Below the pieces are notes generated by a model. It was not told the origin of the DNA, did no database searches, and worked only from the letters and a program-made list of their open reading frames with translations. From Novosphingobium pentaromativorans US6-1 (lineage in GTDB: Bacteria > Pseudomonadota > Alphaproteobacteria > Sphingomonadales > Sphingomonadaceae): a DNA stretch of 64,000 bases. This document shows, piece after piece, positions 35,169 to 43,649 of the stretch (its first letter is position 1; each line of letters begins with the position of its first letter). The stretch is taken from assembly GCF_000767465.1 (NCBI RefSeq), contig NZ_CP009295.1, forward strand, positions 1 through 64,000, in the 5' to 3' direction. The translations under genes and the position numbers were made by a program.

Positions 35169-36838
35169 CACCTTCGCTGCCGCTGTTGCGCGCCCCGCCA
35201 TTCCCGGACGCAGACGCCTCTGTCTCGCAAGTCGGCGCGGTGCAGGCGCTTCCCGAGGCCGAGGCCGATGCTCTCCTCGCGCGCATTCGCGCAGCACGCG
35301 TCGGCGGCAGCTTCTGGTCGCCACCTGCCGAGATCGCCGACCCGGCGAGCATGGTCCTGCGCCCGAGGGACCCGGCCGAGATTGGCGAATTGCTGGCGGC
35401 TCTCGATCCGGAGCAGCGCAGGTCCGCGCTTTGGCTCGGCAACGGGATGAAAGCGCTGGACCATGCGCTTGCGGCCCTGACCCGCCGCGAAGGCGGCAGC
35501 TTCCGGGCCGAAGTCGACCCCTGGTCCGCGCTCGATGGCGCCGGCCTGCTCAAGGCGCATGGCGACGATGAATGGACCGCGCTCGCGGCCATTGCCGGTG
35601 TCCCGGTGCAGGTGTTGTCGCCGGGCCCGTTCGGCGCTCCCGGCGAGGATGCCGCGACGCTGCGGCGCCGCGCGGCCAAGGCCATCGCAGCCGCGCACTA
35701 CCGCGATCCCTTCCACGACACCGCGGCCACCCTCGGTGCGACCATCGATCTTCTCGCCGAATGGCGGCGGGTGCTCGAAGGCAACCGCGGCATTGTCGCG
35801 GCCTGCGGCATGGCCTGGTGGAAGCGCAAGGAAATACGCCGGTTCCTCTGGGCCCCGGGCCAGAAGCTCAAGCTCGTCTCACGCTCGCGCCGGGCGCTCG
35901 CCATTGCCCGCAGGCAAAGCGGTGCAGTAGCGATCTGGCCTTCGCGCATCTCCCCCGGGCTGCTCGCGCAGGCCCGCAAGGACAAGGTGCCGCTGGTGCG
36001 CGTGGAGGACGGCTTCGTGCGGTCGGTCGGATTGGGCAGCAATCTGGTCCCGCCGCTTTCGGTGGTGGTCGACCGGCGCGGGATCCACTTCGACCCGTCC
36101 GCCCCCAGCGACCTCGAGGCAATCCTTGCCACAAGCGCGTTCCCGCCTGACCTGATCGACCGGGCGAGGACCCTGCGCGAGACCATCGTCTCGGCCGGTA
36201 TCAGCAAGTACGCCGCCGGATCGGAAAGCGCATTGCCCCCGCGTGAGACGGGCCGCCGCGTAGTCCTGGTGCCCGGCCAGGTGGAAGACGACATGTCGGT
36301 GCTCGCAGGCGGCGGGGGGCTGCATTCCAACCTCGAACTGCTGCGCCGCGTGCGCGCACTGGAGCCCGAGGCCGAGATCTGGTGGCGCCCGCATCCGGAT
36401 GTCGATGCCGGGCACCGGGTGGGCGCCGTCGCCGATGCCGAGGCCTTGCGCCATGCCGACCGCATCGTGCGCGAAGGCGGCATGGCCCCGCTTCTTGACG
36501 CGGTCGACGCGGTCCACGTCCTCACGTCGCTGACCGGCTTCGAGGCGTTGATGCGCGGGCGCGAAGTGACCTGCCACGGCACGCCTTTCTACTCCGGATG
36601 GGGCCTGACCCGCGACCTGGGCGCAGTCCCCGCACGCCGCGGCCGGCCGCTGTCGCTCGATGCACTGGTGGCCGGCGTCCTGCTGCTCTACCCGCGCTAC
36701 CTCGATCCGGTCACCGGCCTGCCGTGCCCGCCCGAAGTGCTGGTCGATCGCATCGTGCACAAGCACGCGCCGAACCGCCAGGGGTGGATCGAGCCCTTGC
36801 GCCGCCTGCAAGGGCGGCTCATGGCCGCCATTCGGTAG
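35165..36838 (+). CDS. kpsC: Capsule polysaccharide transferase KpsC, short form
   Basis: KpsC extends the poly-Kdo linker on the lipid acceptor. 557 residues against about 675 in E. coli. The C-terminal module is complete: VRVEDGFVRSVGLGS, PLSVVVDRRGIHFDP, VLVPGQVEDDMSV, IWWRPHPDVDAG, HGTPFYSGWGLTRD. The N-terminal 200 residues keep only the end of the other module (HYRDPFHDTAATLGATIDLL). One of the two beta-Kdo transferase activities may therefore be missing or supplied by KpsS. The GTG start overlaps the phosphatase stop. Confidence 0.9.
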   Translation: MTPSLPLLRAPPFPDADASVSQVGAVQALPEAEADALLARIRAARVGGSFWSPPAEIADPASMVLRPRDPAEIGELLAALDPEQRRSALWLGNGMKALDHALAALTRREGGSFRAEVDPWSALDGAGLLKAHGDDEWTALAAIAGVPVQVLSPGPFGAPGEDAATLRRRAAKAIAAAHYRDPFHDTAATLGATIDLLAEWRRVLEGNRGIVAACGMAWWKRKEIRRFLWAPGQKLKLVSRSRRALAIARRQSGAVAIWPSRISPGLLAQARKDKVPLVRVEDGFVRSVGLGSNLVPPLSVVVDRRGIHFDPSAPSDLEAILATSAFPPDLIDRARTLRETIVSAGISKYAAGSESALPPRETGRRVVLVPGQVEDDMSVLAGGGGLHSNLELLRRVRALEPEAEIWWRPHPDVDAGHRVGAVADAEALRHADRIVREGGMAPLLDAVDAVHVLTSLTGFEALMRGREVTCHGTPFYSGWGLTRDLGAVPARRGRPLSLDALVAGVLLLYPRYLDPVTGLPCPPEVLVDRIVHKHAPNRQGWIEPLRRLQGRLMAAIR

Positions 36839-36850
36839 GGTGGAGGAGCC

Positions 36851-38068
36851 GTGACGCAGGTAATTCTCGATATATCGCGCCTGATCTCGCGCGTGCGCTA
36901 CTCCACGCCCTCGGGCGTCGACCGCGTGGAGATGGCCTACGCCCGCGGGTTGCTCGGGCTATACGGCGAGGACCTTGCCTTTGCCGCAGTTCATCCCACT
37001 GGCATCTACGGCCGCCTCCGGCGCTCGGCCGCACTCGCCTATCTCGACGAGCTGGAACAGCGCTGGTCGCACCAGGACGACAATCCGCGCCAGCGCTCGC
37101 TGCCATCGGTGCTGCCGTGGCTGGCCCGGCTGCTGCCGACGGGCAAAGGCGTGGGCAGTGCCCCCGGCGCCGTGTACCTGCAGGTTTCGCCGCACCACCT
37201 GATCAATACCGGCAAGGTACGCGCGATCCTCCGGCGCGAGCAGACCCGCTTCATGGTCATGGTGCATGACCTGATCCCGATCGAGTTTCCCGAATATGCG
37301 CGCCCCGCAGGCGCAGAGCAGCATCGCCGCCGCATGCGGACGGTCGCGGAGCTGGCCGACGCGGTCATCGTCAACTCGGCGGCCACGGGCGCATCGCTGA
37401 CCCGCTGGATCGAAGCCGAGGGGAACGGCATGGCCCCGCCGCCGATTCACGTAGCCCTGCTCGGAACCGAACGCCTCGCCCCTGCCGCGCCGGCGTCGTT
37501 TCCGGACGGGATGCCCTACTTCCTGTGCCTGGGCACGATCGAACCGCGCAAGAACCACCTTCTCCTCCTGCACCTCTGGCGCCACCTCGCCGAGACGCTG
37601 CCGGCAGCCCAAGTGCCGCGCCTCGTCATCGTCGGTCGCCGGGGCTGGGAGAACGAACAGGTGGTGGACCTGCTGGAACGCTGCCCCGCGCTGAAAGGCC
37701 ACGTCGAAGAGATCAACAACTGCCCCGATACACGCCTCTCAGCCCTCCTGCGCGGCGCCCGGGCGCTGGTCATGCCCTCCTTCGCGGAAGGCTACGGCAT
37801 GCCGGTGGCCGAGGCGCTTTCCGTAGGCACGCCCGCAATCTGCAGCGATCTGGCAGCGCTGCGCGAAGTGGGTGGTGAGATCCCGGAGTTCCTAGACCCG
37901 CTGGACGGACCGGGGTGGGGGGCAGCGGTTATGGATTATGCGCAGGAGGGACCGCGTTACGGCGCGCAGATGGAGCGCTTGCCGCATTGGCACAATCCGT
38001 CCTGGGACGCGCACATGGCCATCGTGGCGGGGGCTGTCGGCGACCTGCGGAACAGCCCGAGGGCCTGA
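36851..38068 (+). CDS. GT4 glycosyltransferase
   Basis: 405 residues, GT-B fold. The N-terminus ILDISRLISRVRYSTPSGVD is the RYxxPTGID-type start common in mannosyltransferase-like GT4 enzymes. VMVHDLIPIEFPEY, CLGTIEPRKNH, VIVGRRGWEN and the donor site ALVMPSFAEGYGMPVAEAL (E-x7-E) are present. GTG start behind GGAGG, 12 bases after kpsC. Probably builds the repeat unit or a capsule side chain. Confidence 0.9.
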   Translation: MTQVILDISRLISRVRYSTPSGVDRVEMAYARGLLGLYGEDLAFAAVHPTGIYGRLRRSAALAYLDELEQRWSHQDDNPRQRSLPSVLPWLARLLPTGKGVGSAPGAVYLQVSPHHLINTGKVRAILRREQTRFMVMVHDLIPIEFPEYARPAGAEQHRRRMRTVAELADAVIVNSAATGASLTRWIEAEGNGMAPPPIHVALLGTERLAPAAPASFPDGMPYFLCLGTIEPRKNHLLLLHLWRHLAETLPAAQVPRLVIVGRRGWENEQVVDLLERCPALKGHVEEINNCPDTRLSALLRGARALVMPSFAEGYGMPVAEALSVGTPAICSDLAALREVGGEIPEFLDPLDGPGWGAAVMDYAQEGPRYGAQMERLPHWHNPSWDAHMAIVAGAVGDLRNSPRA

Positions 38069-38074
38069 AACTGA

Positions 38075-38458
38075 TCAGGTAGGCGAGCCGCCCCGCTGAT
38101 TCTCGGCCTTGGACAGTCTGATCCGTGATCGGATAATCCCTGCGATCGACTGCGGAGGCGGAGGGGCGATCTGCAAAGCGTCGTCCGCGGTCGTCGTTGC
38201 AATGCAAGCCTCCGCTGCGCGGAAGCCATCGTACCAGACCGATTGGTGTTCCCGGTAATCGCCGCGGAGTTGCTCAGCCAATCGCTCGAGACTGGCAGTC
38301 TGAACGCGTTTTGCCGCCCAGTAGGCGGATTCTTCGCGATGCTTTGCCGCGTGCCGAGCGACGGCCTCGATCTTATCCTTGGACGCCTTGATGCCAAGAT
38401 CCGTCAGGATCTTTGCAGCGACAAGGCGGTCGACATCCCAGATTTGCGTGCTCTTCAT
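38075..38458 (-). CDS. Hypothetical protein
   Basis: 127 residues from MKSTQIWDVDRLVAAK. Predicted mostly helical (ASKDKIEAVARHAAKHREESAYWAAKR) and soluble. The ATG is the first with a matching upstream AGGTG-type site. A longer frame continues to the 38.6 kb operator region but looks non-conserved. Six bases separate its stop from the convergent GT4 stop. No family recognised. Confidence 0.6.
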   Translation of the reverse strand: MKSTQIWDVDRLVAAKILTDLGIKASKDKIEAVARHAAKHREESAYWAAKRVQTASLERLAEQLRGDYREHQSVWYDGFRAAEACIATTTADDALQIAPPPPQSIAGIIRSRIRLSKAENQRGGSPT

Positions 38459-38607
38459 AACACACCTCCATCCAGAGAGTGCGCTTTGGCATAGGAAAGT
38501 CAATGCGGCATCAATCGCCTTCCGCGGCCTGCTGGCCCTGACGGTCATCAGACAGGGCTTCCAGCCTGCTGACTGACGGCAGTGCCCCTGCGGATATGTC
38601 AACAGAG

Positions 38608-38697
38608 ATATGCTACTACATATATTCATCATAGCATATATGCCAAAGCATATTTCATTTACTCAGAGAGTCTGACTTATGATATGCAATGGCATAT
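38608..38697. promoter_or_regulatory. Operator cluster of the second hipBA
   Basis: ATATGC/GCATAT motifs recur: ATATGC at 38608, perfect palindrome GCATATATGC at 38634-38643, GCATAT at 38648, and ATATGC-AATG-GCATAT (perfect six-base arms) at 38682-38697. All lie within 125 bases before the hipB-like ATG in strongly AT-rich DNA. Different from the operators of the first hipBA. Confidence 0.65.
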
Positions 38698-38729
38698 ATT
38701 TTTTACTCAGTATATGTAAAAATAGATAG

Positions 38730-39332
38730 ATGAGCGCTGGAATTGACGAGATAGCCGCCAGCATTCGCGCGGCACGGAAGACAAAGGCAATGACCCAGAA
38801 GGCATTGGGGCAGCGTGTTGGCCTGCCTCAAAGCCATATCTCCAAGATAGAGAAAGGCGCAGTAGATCTCCAACTTTCAAGCCTTGTCGAAATCGCGCGC
38901 GCACTCGACCTTGAGGTCAAGCTTATCCCCCGCAGGGCCCTGCCCGCCGTGGAGGGCGCTGTTCGCGTCCACGGTTCGACTGTCGAAACCAGTCGCGCTC
39001 TGAACCTGCTCAATGAGCAAGCGCAGCTTGCCGAGCGCATCAAGGGTAGCTTTCCCGAGCTCTCGCAGGTTGAAGGATATCAGAACGCGATCCGGAACAT
39101 TCCCAGGCTGCAATTCGATGCTGCCCAACTGAAGGCTCTGGACGAAGCCTTGCAACCTGCAAAACGTCTCAAATCCCTGATCGATGCGCCGGGAAGTGCA
39201 GCCAGACTGGCAAAGCAGCTTGAGGAAGCAACTTCGTCACTCAGGCACTTCCGCCAGATTCAAGTGCGTACCCCATTCATAGAGACGCAGCGTCAGCTTC
39301 CCGCATACCGACTGGAGGAGGATGACGAATGA
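38730..39332 (+). CDS. HipB-like HTH protein with long C-terminal extension
   Basis: 200 residues. XRE helix-turn-helix in the first 75 (TQKALGQRVGLPQSHISKIE, ALDLEVKLIPR). The remaining 125 residues are helical and not typical of HipB (88 residues in E. coli); they could mediate oligomerisation or bind the toxin. Weak ribosome-binding site. Overlaps hipA by four bases (ATGA). Confidence 0.82.
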   Translation: MSAGIDEIAASIRAARKTKAMTQKALGQRVGLPQSHISKIEKGAVDLQLSSLVEIARALDLEVKLIPRRALPAVEGAVRVHGSTVETSRALNLLNEQAQLAERIKGSFPELSQVEGYQNAIRNIPRLQFDAAQLKALDEALQPAKRLKSLIDAPGSAARLAKQLEEATSSLRHFRQIQVRTPFIETQRQLPAYRLEEDDE

Positions 39333-40543
39333 TCGACGCAGCCGCTCTCGACATACTCTTGCATGACCGCCGGATCGGAACGCTCGCGCGTCTCGATGGA
39401 GATCGCAGCATCTTCACCTTCGACGATGCCTACCTCGCAGACGAGGATCGCCCAGTGCTCTCGCTCGCCTACCGTGACCCCTATGGCGGCATCGTCAATA
39501 CGCCGCGTGCCTATCAGACCCGGATCGAGCCATTCTTCTCCAACCTTCTGCCCGAAGGCATGTTGCGCGACTATCTTGCGCGCCGCGCTGGCGTCAAAGC
39601 GGTGCGCGAGTACCCGCTACTCACTCAACTTGGCGGGGACTTGCCGGGAGCGGTCCAGGCCATTCCCGTCGATGCACTAGATGGGCTGTCCGACGATGTT
39701 GAGGATGGTAGCATTGCAGGGCAAGCCAGGCATGCCCTTCGCTTCTCACTCGCGGGCGTCCAACTCAAGTTCTCGGCATTGAAGAACAAGGGCAAGAATG
39801 CCGGCCTCACCATTACGGTAAGCGGCACAGGCGGCGACTGGATCGTCAAACTGCCCTCAGCCAGACATCCCGACGTTCCCGAGAACGAATTCGCGGCCAT
39901 GAGTCTGGCTTCCAAACTCGGGATCGATGTCCCTGACATCGATCTCGTGCCGCTGGATACGATTGAAGGATTGCCCGACGGGATCACCCGATACGGGGCG
40001 TCGGCCTACGCCATACGCCGCTTCGATCGAAGCGAGGAAGGCGCAATCCACGTCGAGGACTTTGCCCAGGTCTTTGGCGTGTACGCCGACGACAAGTACG
40101 AGAACGCCAGCTACCGCCAAATCCTGTCGGTGCTCGCGATCGAGGCAGACGAAGCCAGCGCCGTCGAGTTTGTCCGCCGCCTCACCTATTCCGTGCTGAT
40201 CGGCAATGGCGACATGCATTTGAAGAACTGGTCGCTGATCTATCCCGACCGGCGCCGACCAATCCTCGCCCCCGCCTACGACCTCGTCTCAACGGTCGCT
40301 TATATCCCCGGGGAGGATTCCGCTCTCAAATTCCATCGCTCGCGCGAATGGGAGTCGTTCACCTACCGCGAACTGGAAACGATCGCGGACAAGGCGCGGC
40401 TGCCCTCGCACCTCGTCATCTCGACGGCAAAAGAGACCGTCGAGCAATTTGACGCGCTTTGGGACCAAGAAAAGGCGCATCTACCCTTTTCGGGAGAAGT
40501 CGCGGCGGCAATCGACAGGCATCGAAAGCGCCTTGCGGTCTAG
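39329..40543 (+). CDS. HipA-family kinase toxin (second module)
   Basis: 404 residues. RFSLAGVQLKFSAL is the Ser-containing Gly-rich loop, IVKLPSARHPDVPENE is the nucleotide-binding Lys region, LIGNGDMHLKNWSLIY the catalytic loop and APAYDLVSTVAY the metal motif. The N-terminal SLAYRDPYGG and FFSNLLPEG are typical of this HipA subgroup. It differs clearly from the first hipA, so the replicon has two unrelated lineages of the module. Confidence 0.88.
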   Translation: MIDAAALDILLHDRRIGTLARLDGDRSIFTFDDAYLADEDRPVLSLAYRDPYGGIVNTPRAYQTRIEPFFSNLLPEGMLRDYLARRAGVKAVREYPLLTQLGGDLPGAVQAIPVDALDGLSDDVEDGSIAGQARHALRFSLAGVQLKFSALKNKGKNAGLTITVSGTGGDWIVKLPSARHPDVPENEFAAMSLASKLGIDVPDIDLVPLDTIEGLPDGITRYGASAYAIRRFDRSEEGAIHVEDFAQVFGVYADDKYENASYRQILSVLAIEADEASAVEFVRRLTYSVLIGNGDMHLKNWSLIYPDRRRPILAPAYDLVSTVAYIPGEDSALKFHRSREWESFTYRELETIADKARLPSHLVISTAKETVEQFDALWDQEKAHLPFSGEVAAAIDRHRKRLAV

Positions 40544-40560
40544 GTAGTCGCTCCCTGGCG

Positions 40561-40635
40561 GACAGAACGATGGTCATTTTCATCATCGGCGTACCGATAT
40601 TGCGCTTTGCACGGATTGGGCCCGGCGGTGGGTAG
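40561..40635. repeat. 75-bp dispersed repeat, copy 2
   Basis: Direct repeat of 12421-12495 with five mismatches, starting 17 bases after the hipA stop. No resolvase accompanies this copy. The next 259 bases, up to the following gene, hold nothing I recognise. Confidence 0.65.
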
Positions 40636-40894
40636 GCCTCCGCTACTCAGCCGATTGCTTCAACCGCACTCATGCGCAAAACAACCGCTTGGCTCTCATA
40701 CCAGCTGGGGGAAGCTCGGGGTCACGTCACAGCCTCTGGAAAACCCGGAGCGCTTCAGTCGGCGGAGCGAGGTCATATTCTCCTCGCCCCAAGAACTTCC
40801 GTCGCAACCCGTTGCGACAAACTCACTCAGAAATTTCTCACGACCACAAACCTCGCCGGGGTCATGGTGTTCGGACTGTGATTGAGTGTCGCTC

Positions 40895-41530
40895 CTAATA
40901 GCGTGTGAGGCCGCACTTGCTGATCACTGACAGCCCTATGAGCGGATTTGATTTAATAATAGAACGCATAAGATTGGCGCTATATGGAATATTTTCCACT
41001 CCAGGCCTGACCGACTTCCCTAATGATAAAAGACAACGACATTGTGCGCTCGAATGATTTACTGAGCATGTACGCATAAATGGCTTAGACACACTTTTAG
41101 ATCTGGAAGATCGAACGCTCTCTGCAATATAGTGAAGGATGTCTTCACTTTTTCGGCTACATCCATATCTTGAGTGTGCCATCTGCCCAGCCCTCAGATA
41201 TAGCAATCCTCCTTGGATCTGATTGTTGACCTGCCCCGCAATCGACGGATCGCTATATCGTCCGCCGCCCTGCATCCGTAATTGAGCCACGTTAAGAAAA
41301 TCAGCCAGCACGACACGATCGGAATCTGTGACCCCAATTTTGGGACCACATCGCTGAGCCAAAACATCGGTAATGCCGCCCATGATCAAAGTTGACTGAG
41401 GGGTAATGCTGACAACTCGGCCTGAAGCTAGCTGGTTCATAATGCCGATAGTTGTTTGTTGAGCTATTGCAGTGCCTGTCGGCGAAAGTGCTGCAAAAAT
41501 TATGAAAACGAAATACCACATCCCTTTCAT
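40895..41530 (-). CDS. Exported hypothetical protein
   Basis: 211 residues. Signal peptide (MKGMWYFVFIIFAALSPTG, cleavage near AIAQ). The mature part has cysteines (QRCGPK, YGCSRK, RTCSVN, AQCRC) that could pair. Base composition is AT-richer than the neighbours and the C-terminal part has no strong pattern, so this may be recently acquired or partly decayed. No family recognised. Confidence 0.55.
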   Translation of the reverse strand: MKGMWYFVFIIFAALSPTGTAIAQQTTIGIMNQLASGRVVSITPQSTLIMGGITDVLAQRCGPKIGVTDSDRVVLADFLNVAQLRMQGGGRYSDPSIAGQVNNQIQGGLLYLRAGQMAHSRYGCSRKSEDILHYIAESVRSSRSKSVSKPFMRTCSVNHSSAQCRCLLSLGKSVRPGVENIPYSANLMRSIIKSNPLIGLSVISKCGLTRY

Positions 41531-42031
41531 TGCCCGGCTCCCTATCAATCTTATAAATGGATAACACAGGCTTCGAGTCTATAAAATGGCTATATACTTT
41601 TGAGATACGGCGCATGATGATTGTCTTCCCCGCAAGGCAGATAAATTTATCACTAACCCACTCTCCTATGGGAAGATTTCTTCAAGAGACCTTCTATCTT
41701 AGTTCTGCCTTATCAGCCGTAATTCATCTCGAATTGGTGGAATGCGCGATTAGGAGCGAATGGGATTCAAAGCCCCCCAATGCAGCCCTGGGAACCGCTT
41801 CTCTTCCCGATAATATGAATGCCTGATCTTCCCGGACCTCTGCCCTAAGCTGTCTCTCTGCATCCTGCGACCTTCCGGTAGGCTTCAACTGCGCAGGCCC
41901 GCGTGGTCACGACCGGGGGCAGACATAGGTGGCGGCTTTTATGCATTCCTAATGGCGCGTCGGCGGCTTTCCCATGGCGCCTTAATGCCCTGGCGAGCGA
42001 TCTTGCTTTCCACGAATGAATGGAAACCAAG
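41531..42031. other. Gene-poor AT-rich stretch
   Basis: About 500 bases between the exported protein and the kup fragment. One 89-codon open frame (41557-41826) has no ribosome-binding site or recognisable sequence and is treated as chance. Nothing else identified. Confidence 0.45.
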
Positions 42032-42148
42032 ATGCGCGAAAATTCTCCTTTGCCCCATGCATCCACCGCTGCCCTGACCTTGGGCGCGATCGGCGTCGTC
42101 TATGGCGATATGCCCATCGCTAGACTGCGCTCAACCAGCGTTCTTTAA
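42032..42148 (+). pseudogene. kup: 5' fragment of a Kup-type potassium transporter gene
   Basis: 38 codons: MRENSPLPHASTAALTLGAI then GVVYGD. The ALTLGAIGVVYGD stretch is the hallmark N-terminus of Kup transporters, normally followed by IGTSPLY. Here it changes to unrelated sequence after GVVYGD and stops. Only the extreme 5' end survives, which marks a recombination breakpoint. Confidence 0.72.
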
Positions 42149-42283
42149 AGCCAGCTTTGGCGGCGAGACCGATCTTTAAGATTTGCCCGAAATTTCGCCT
42201 GCGGACATGGCTCTGTCGTGCGGACGCGAGAGTGCGGGCGGCCATTTGACTGATTGTTAAGGTATTGTGTTTAAGCCGATTCC

Positions 42284-42715
42284 ATGGCTTGGCGAGAGAA
42301 CATCCCGGCGCGCGCTTGCGGCATTTTGCTGGCAGCATCTGCGATCTTCGCAACACCTGCAATCGCGGGGGAGAGCGCATCGAGCGGGTTCAGGATCTCG
42401 CTCAATGTTCCCGTAGTCTGCGACCTCGATGCCCAGCCCTTCGAACTGGACGCCAGCGGGCAGCACTTCGTTGGGCAAGTGCAGGAATTCTGCAATTCGA
42501 ACCGCGGCTTCCAGGTCTTCGCCAGTCACCGCATGCTGGAAGACGACGAACGCGTATCGGTGGACTATGGCGGTAGCCGCAGCACTCTTGATCTGACGGG
42601 CATGTCGCCGGTGGCGTTTCGGTCCGGCGCCCGTTTCGGCTATGTACCGGTCTCTATCGAAGCCACGAACCTGCGCGCGCCGATCGCGCTCGAATTCGGG
42701 CTTACGGCCATTTGA
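42284..42715 (+). CDS. Exported pilin-like protein (spore-coat-U-type), convergent to the usher operon
   Basis: 143 residues. Signal peptide (GILLAASAIFATPAIAG). The mature domain begins FRISLNVPVVCDLD and has a second cysteine (EFCNSN) about 40 residues on, as in small SCPU/fimbrial subunits, ending in strands (RAPIALEFGLTA). Probably a minor subunit of the adjacent chaperone-usher pilus, although it lies on the opposite strand, ten bases from the adhesin stop. Confidence 0.65.
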   Translation: MAWRENIPARACGILLAASAIFATPAIAGESASSGFRISLNVPVVCDLDAQPFELDASGQHFVGQVQEFCNSNRGFQVFASHRMLEDDERVSVDYGGSRSTLDLTGMSPVAFRSGARFGYVPVSIEATNLRAPIALEFGLTAI

Positions 42716-42725
42716 GCTGGTCGGC

Positions 42726-43640
42726 CTAGCTGGCCGTCACCGTCACCAACACCCTGTCCGAGTAATCGCCTGCGCGCGCGGTAAACGGATCGACCGTTAC
42801 TTCGAGTGGGTGCAGGTCGCCCAGCGAGTCTGTGCGGGTGCCGAATTGGGTGGCCTGACCGCCTTTCAGGTCGACCAGACTGCCATTCATGCGCAGCTTG
42901 TATGGAATGGTGTCGCCAAGACTGTCGTGCGCCAACTTGCCCATATGGTCTGACTGGAAAGTCACGGAATAGGGCGAGGTGCTCCAGATGCGAACGCCAA
43001 ATGGATCGGAAACGTTCACGGCCTGGGGATCGAGCGTGCCCAGATTGATCCCGGCGATCTCGTTGTTGCCGGTAACGCCGACGATGCGCAGCTCGACCGA
43101 AGGCGGCACGTCGATCACGATGTTGAGGATCATGGTATCGAAGACGGTTCCGTCCGTACCGATCAACGAGAGCAGCAATTGCTCCTGGCGGGTGCCGGCG
43201 GCCATGCCCCATTCTCCGGGGACTGTCAGTACGAAGGGCAGGGCCCGCCCGTTTGTGCCGCCGGAAATGCCGGGTACATATACGTCGCTGCTGGTCGTGC
43301 CTGGGCTGGTTTCCGTAGGCAGAATGTCGAAGACCGAACCGCCCGAGCGCAGAATGAAGGCGAGGTCCGACGAGGGCGAGGTGCTCAATCGGGCGACACG
43401 CAAGGCCGCGCCGCACTGCCCGTTCCCATCATTGCGAAGGCGAACCTGAAAATTTTCGGAAGTCGGCGCGTTAGTGCCGATCTCGAGGCCCGTGACCGTA
43501 ACGGTCTGCGAGGACTGCACGAATTCCGGCGAACAGGTTTGCCCCTGGCCTTGTCCCTGACCGGCCAAGGCCGGTGTGGCTGTCGCAGCGCTCAAGCCGA
43601 TGGCCGTTCCGATAGCGAGGAGGGATGATAGAATGCGCAT
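42726..43640 (-). CDS. Chaperone-usher pilus tip adhesin/minor subunit
   Basis: 304 residues. Signal peptide (LAIGTAIGLSAATATPALA), a Gly/Gln repeat, then two domains: an N-terminal beta domain with one cysteine pair (QTCSPEF, NGQCGAAL) and a C-terminal pilin-like domain ending in VLVTVTAS, the donor-strand-accepting edge expected of a subunit. Two-domain structure at the end of the operon fits the tip subunit of archaic (Csu-like) pili. Nine bases from the usher stop. Confidence 0.74.
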   Translation of the reverse strand: MRILSSLLAIGTAIGLSAATATPALAGQGQGQGQTCSPEFVQSSQTVTVTGLEIGTNAPTSENFQVRLRNDGNGQCGAALRVARLSTSPSSDLAFILRSGGSVFDILPTETSPGTTSSDVYVPGISGGTNGRALPFVLTVPGEWGMAAGTRQEQLLLSLIGTDGTVFDTMILNIVIDVPPSVELRIVGVTGNNEIAGINLGTLDPQAVNVSDPFGVRIWSTSPYSVTFQSDHMGKLAHDSLGDTIPYKLRMNGSLVDLKGGQATQFGTRTDSLGDLHPLEVTVDPFTARAGDYSDRVLVTVTAS

Positions 43641-43649
43641 GCCTGTCTC

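Noticed and set aside
41557..41826. 89-codon open frame in the AT-rich stretch
   Set aside because: No start signal, no family resemblance and situated between scars; most likely chance.
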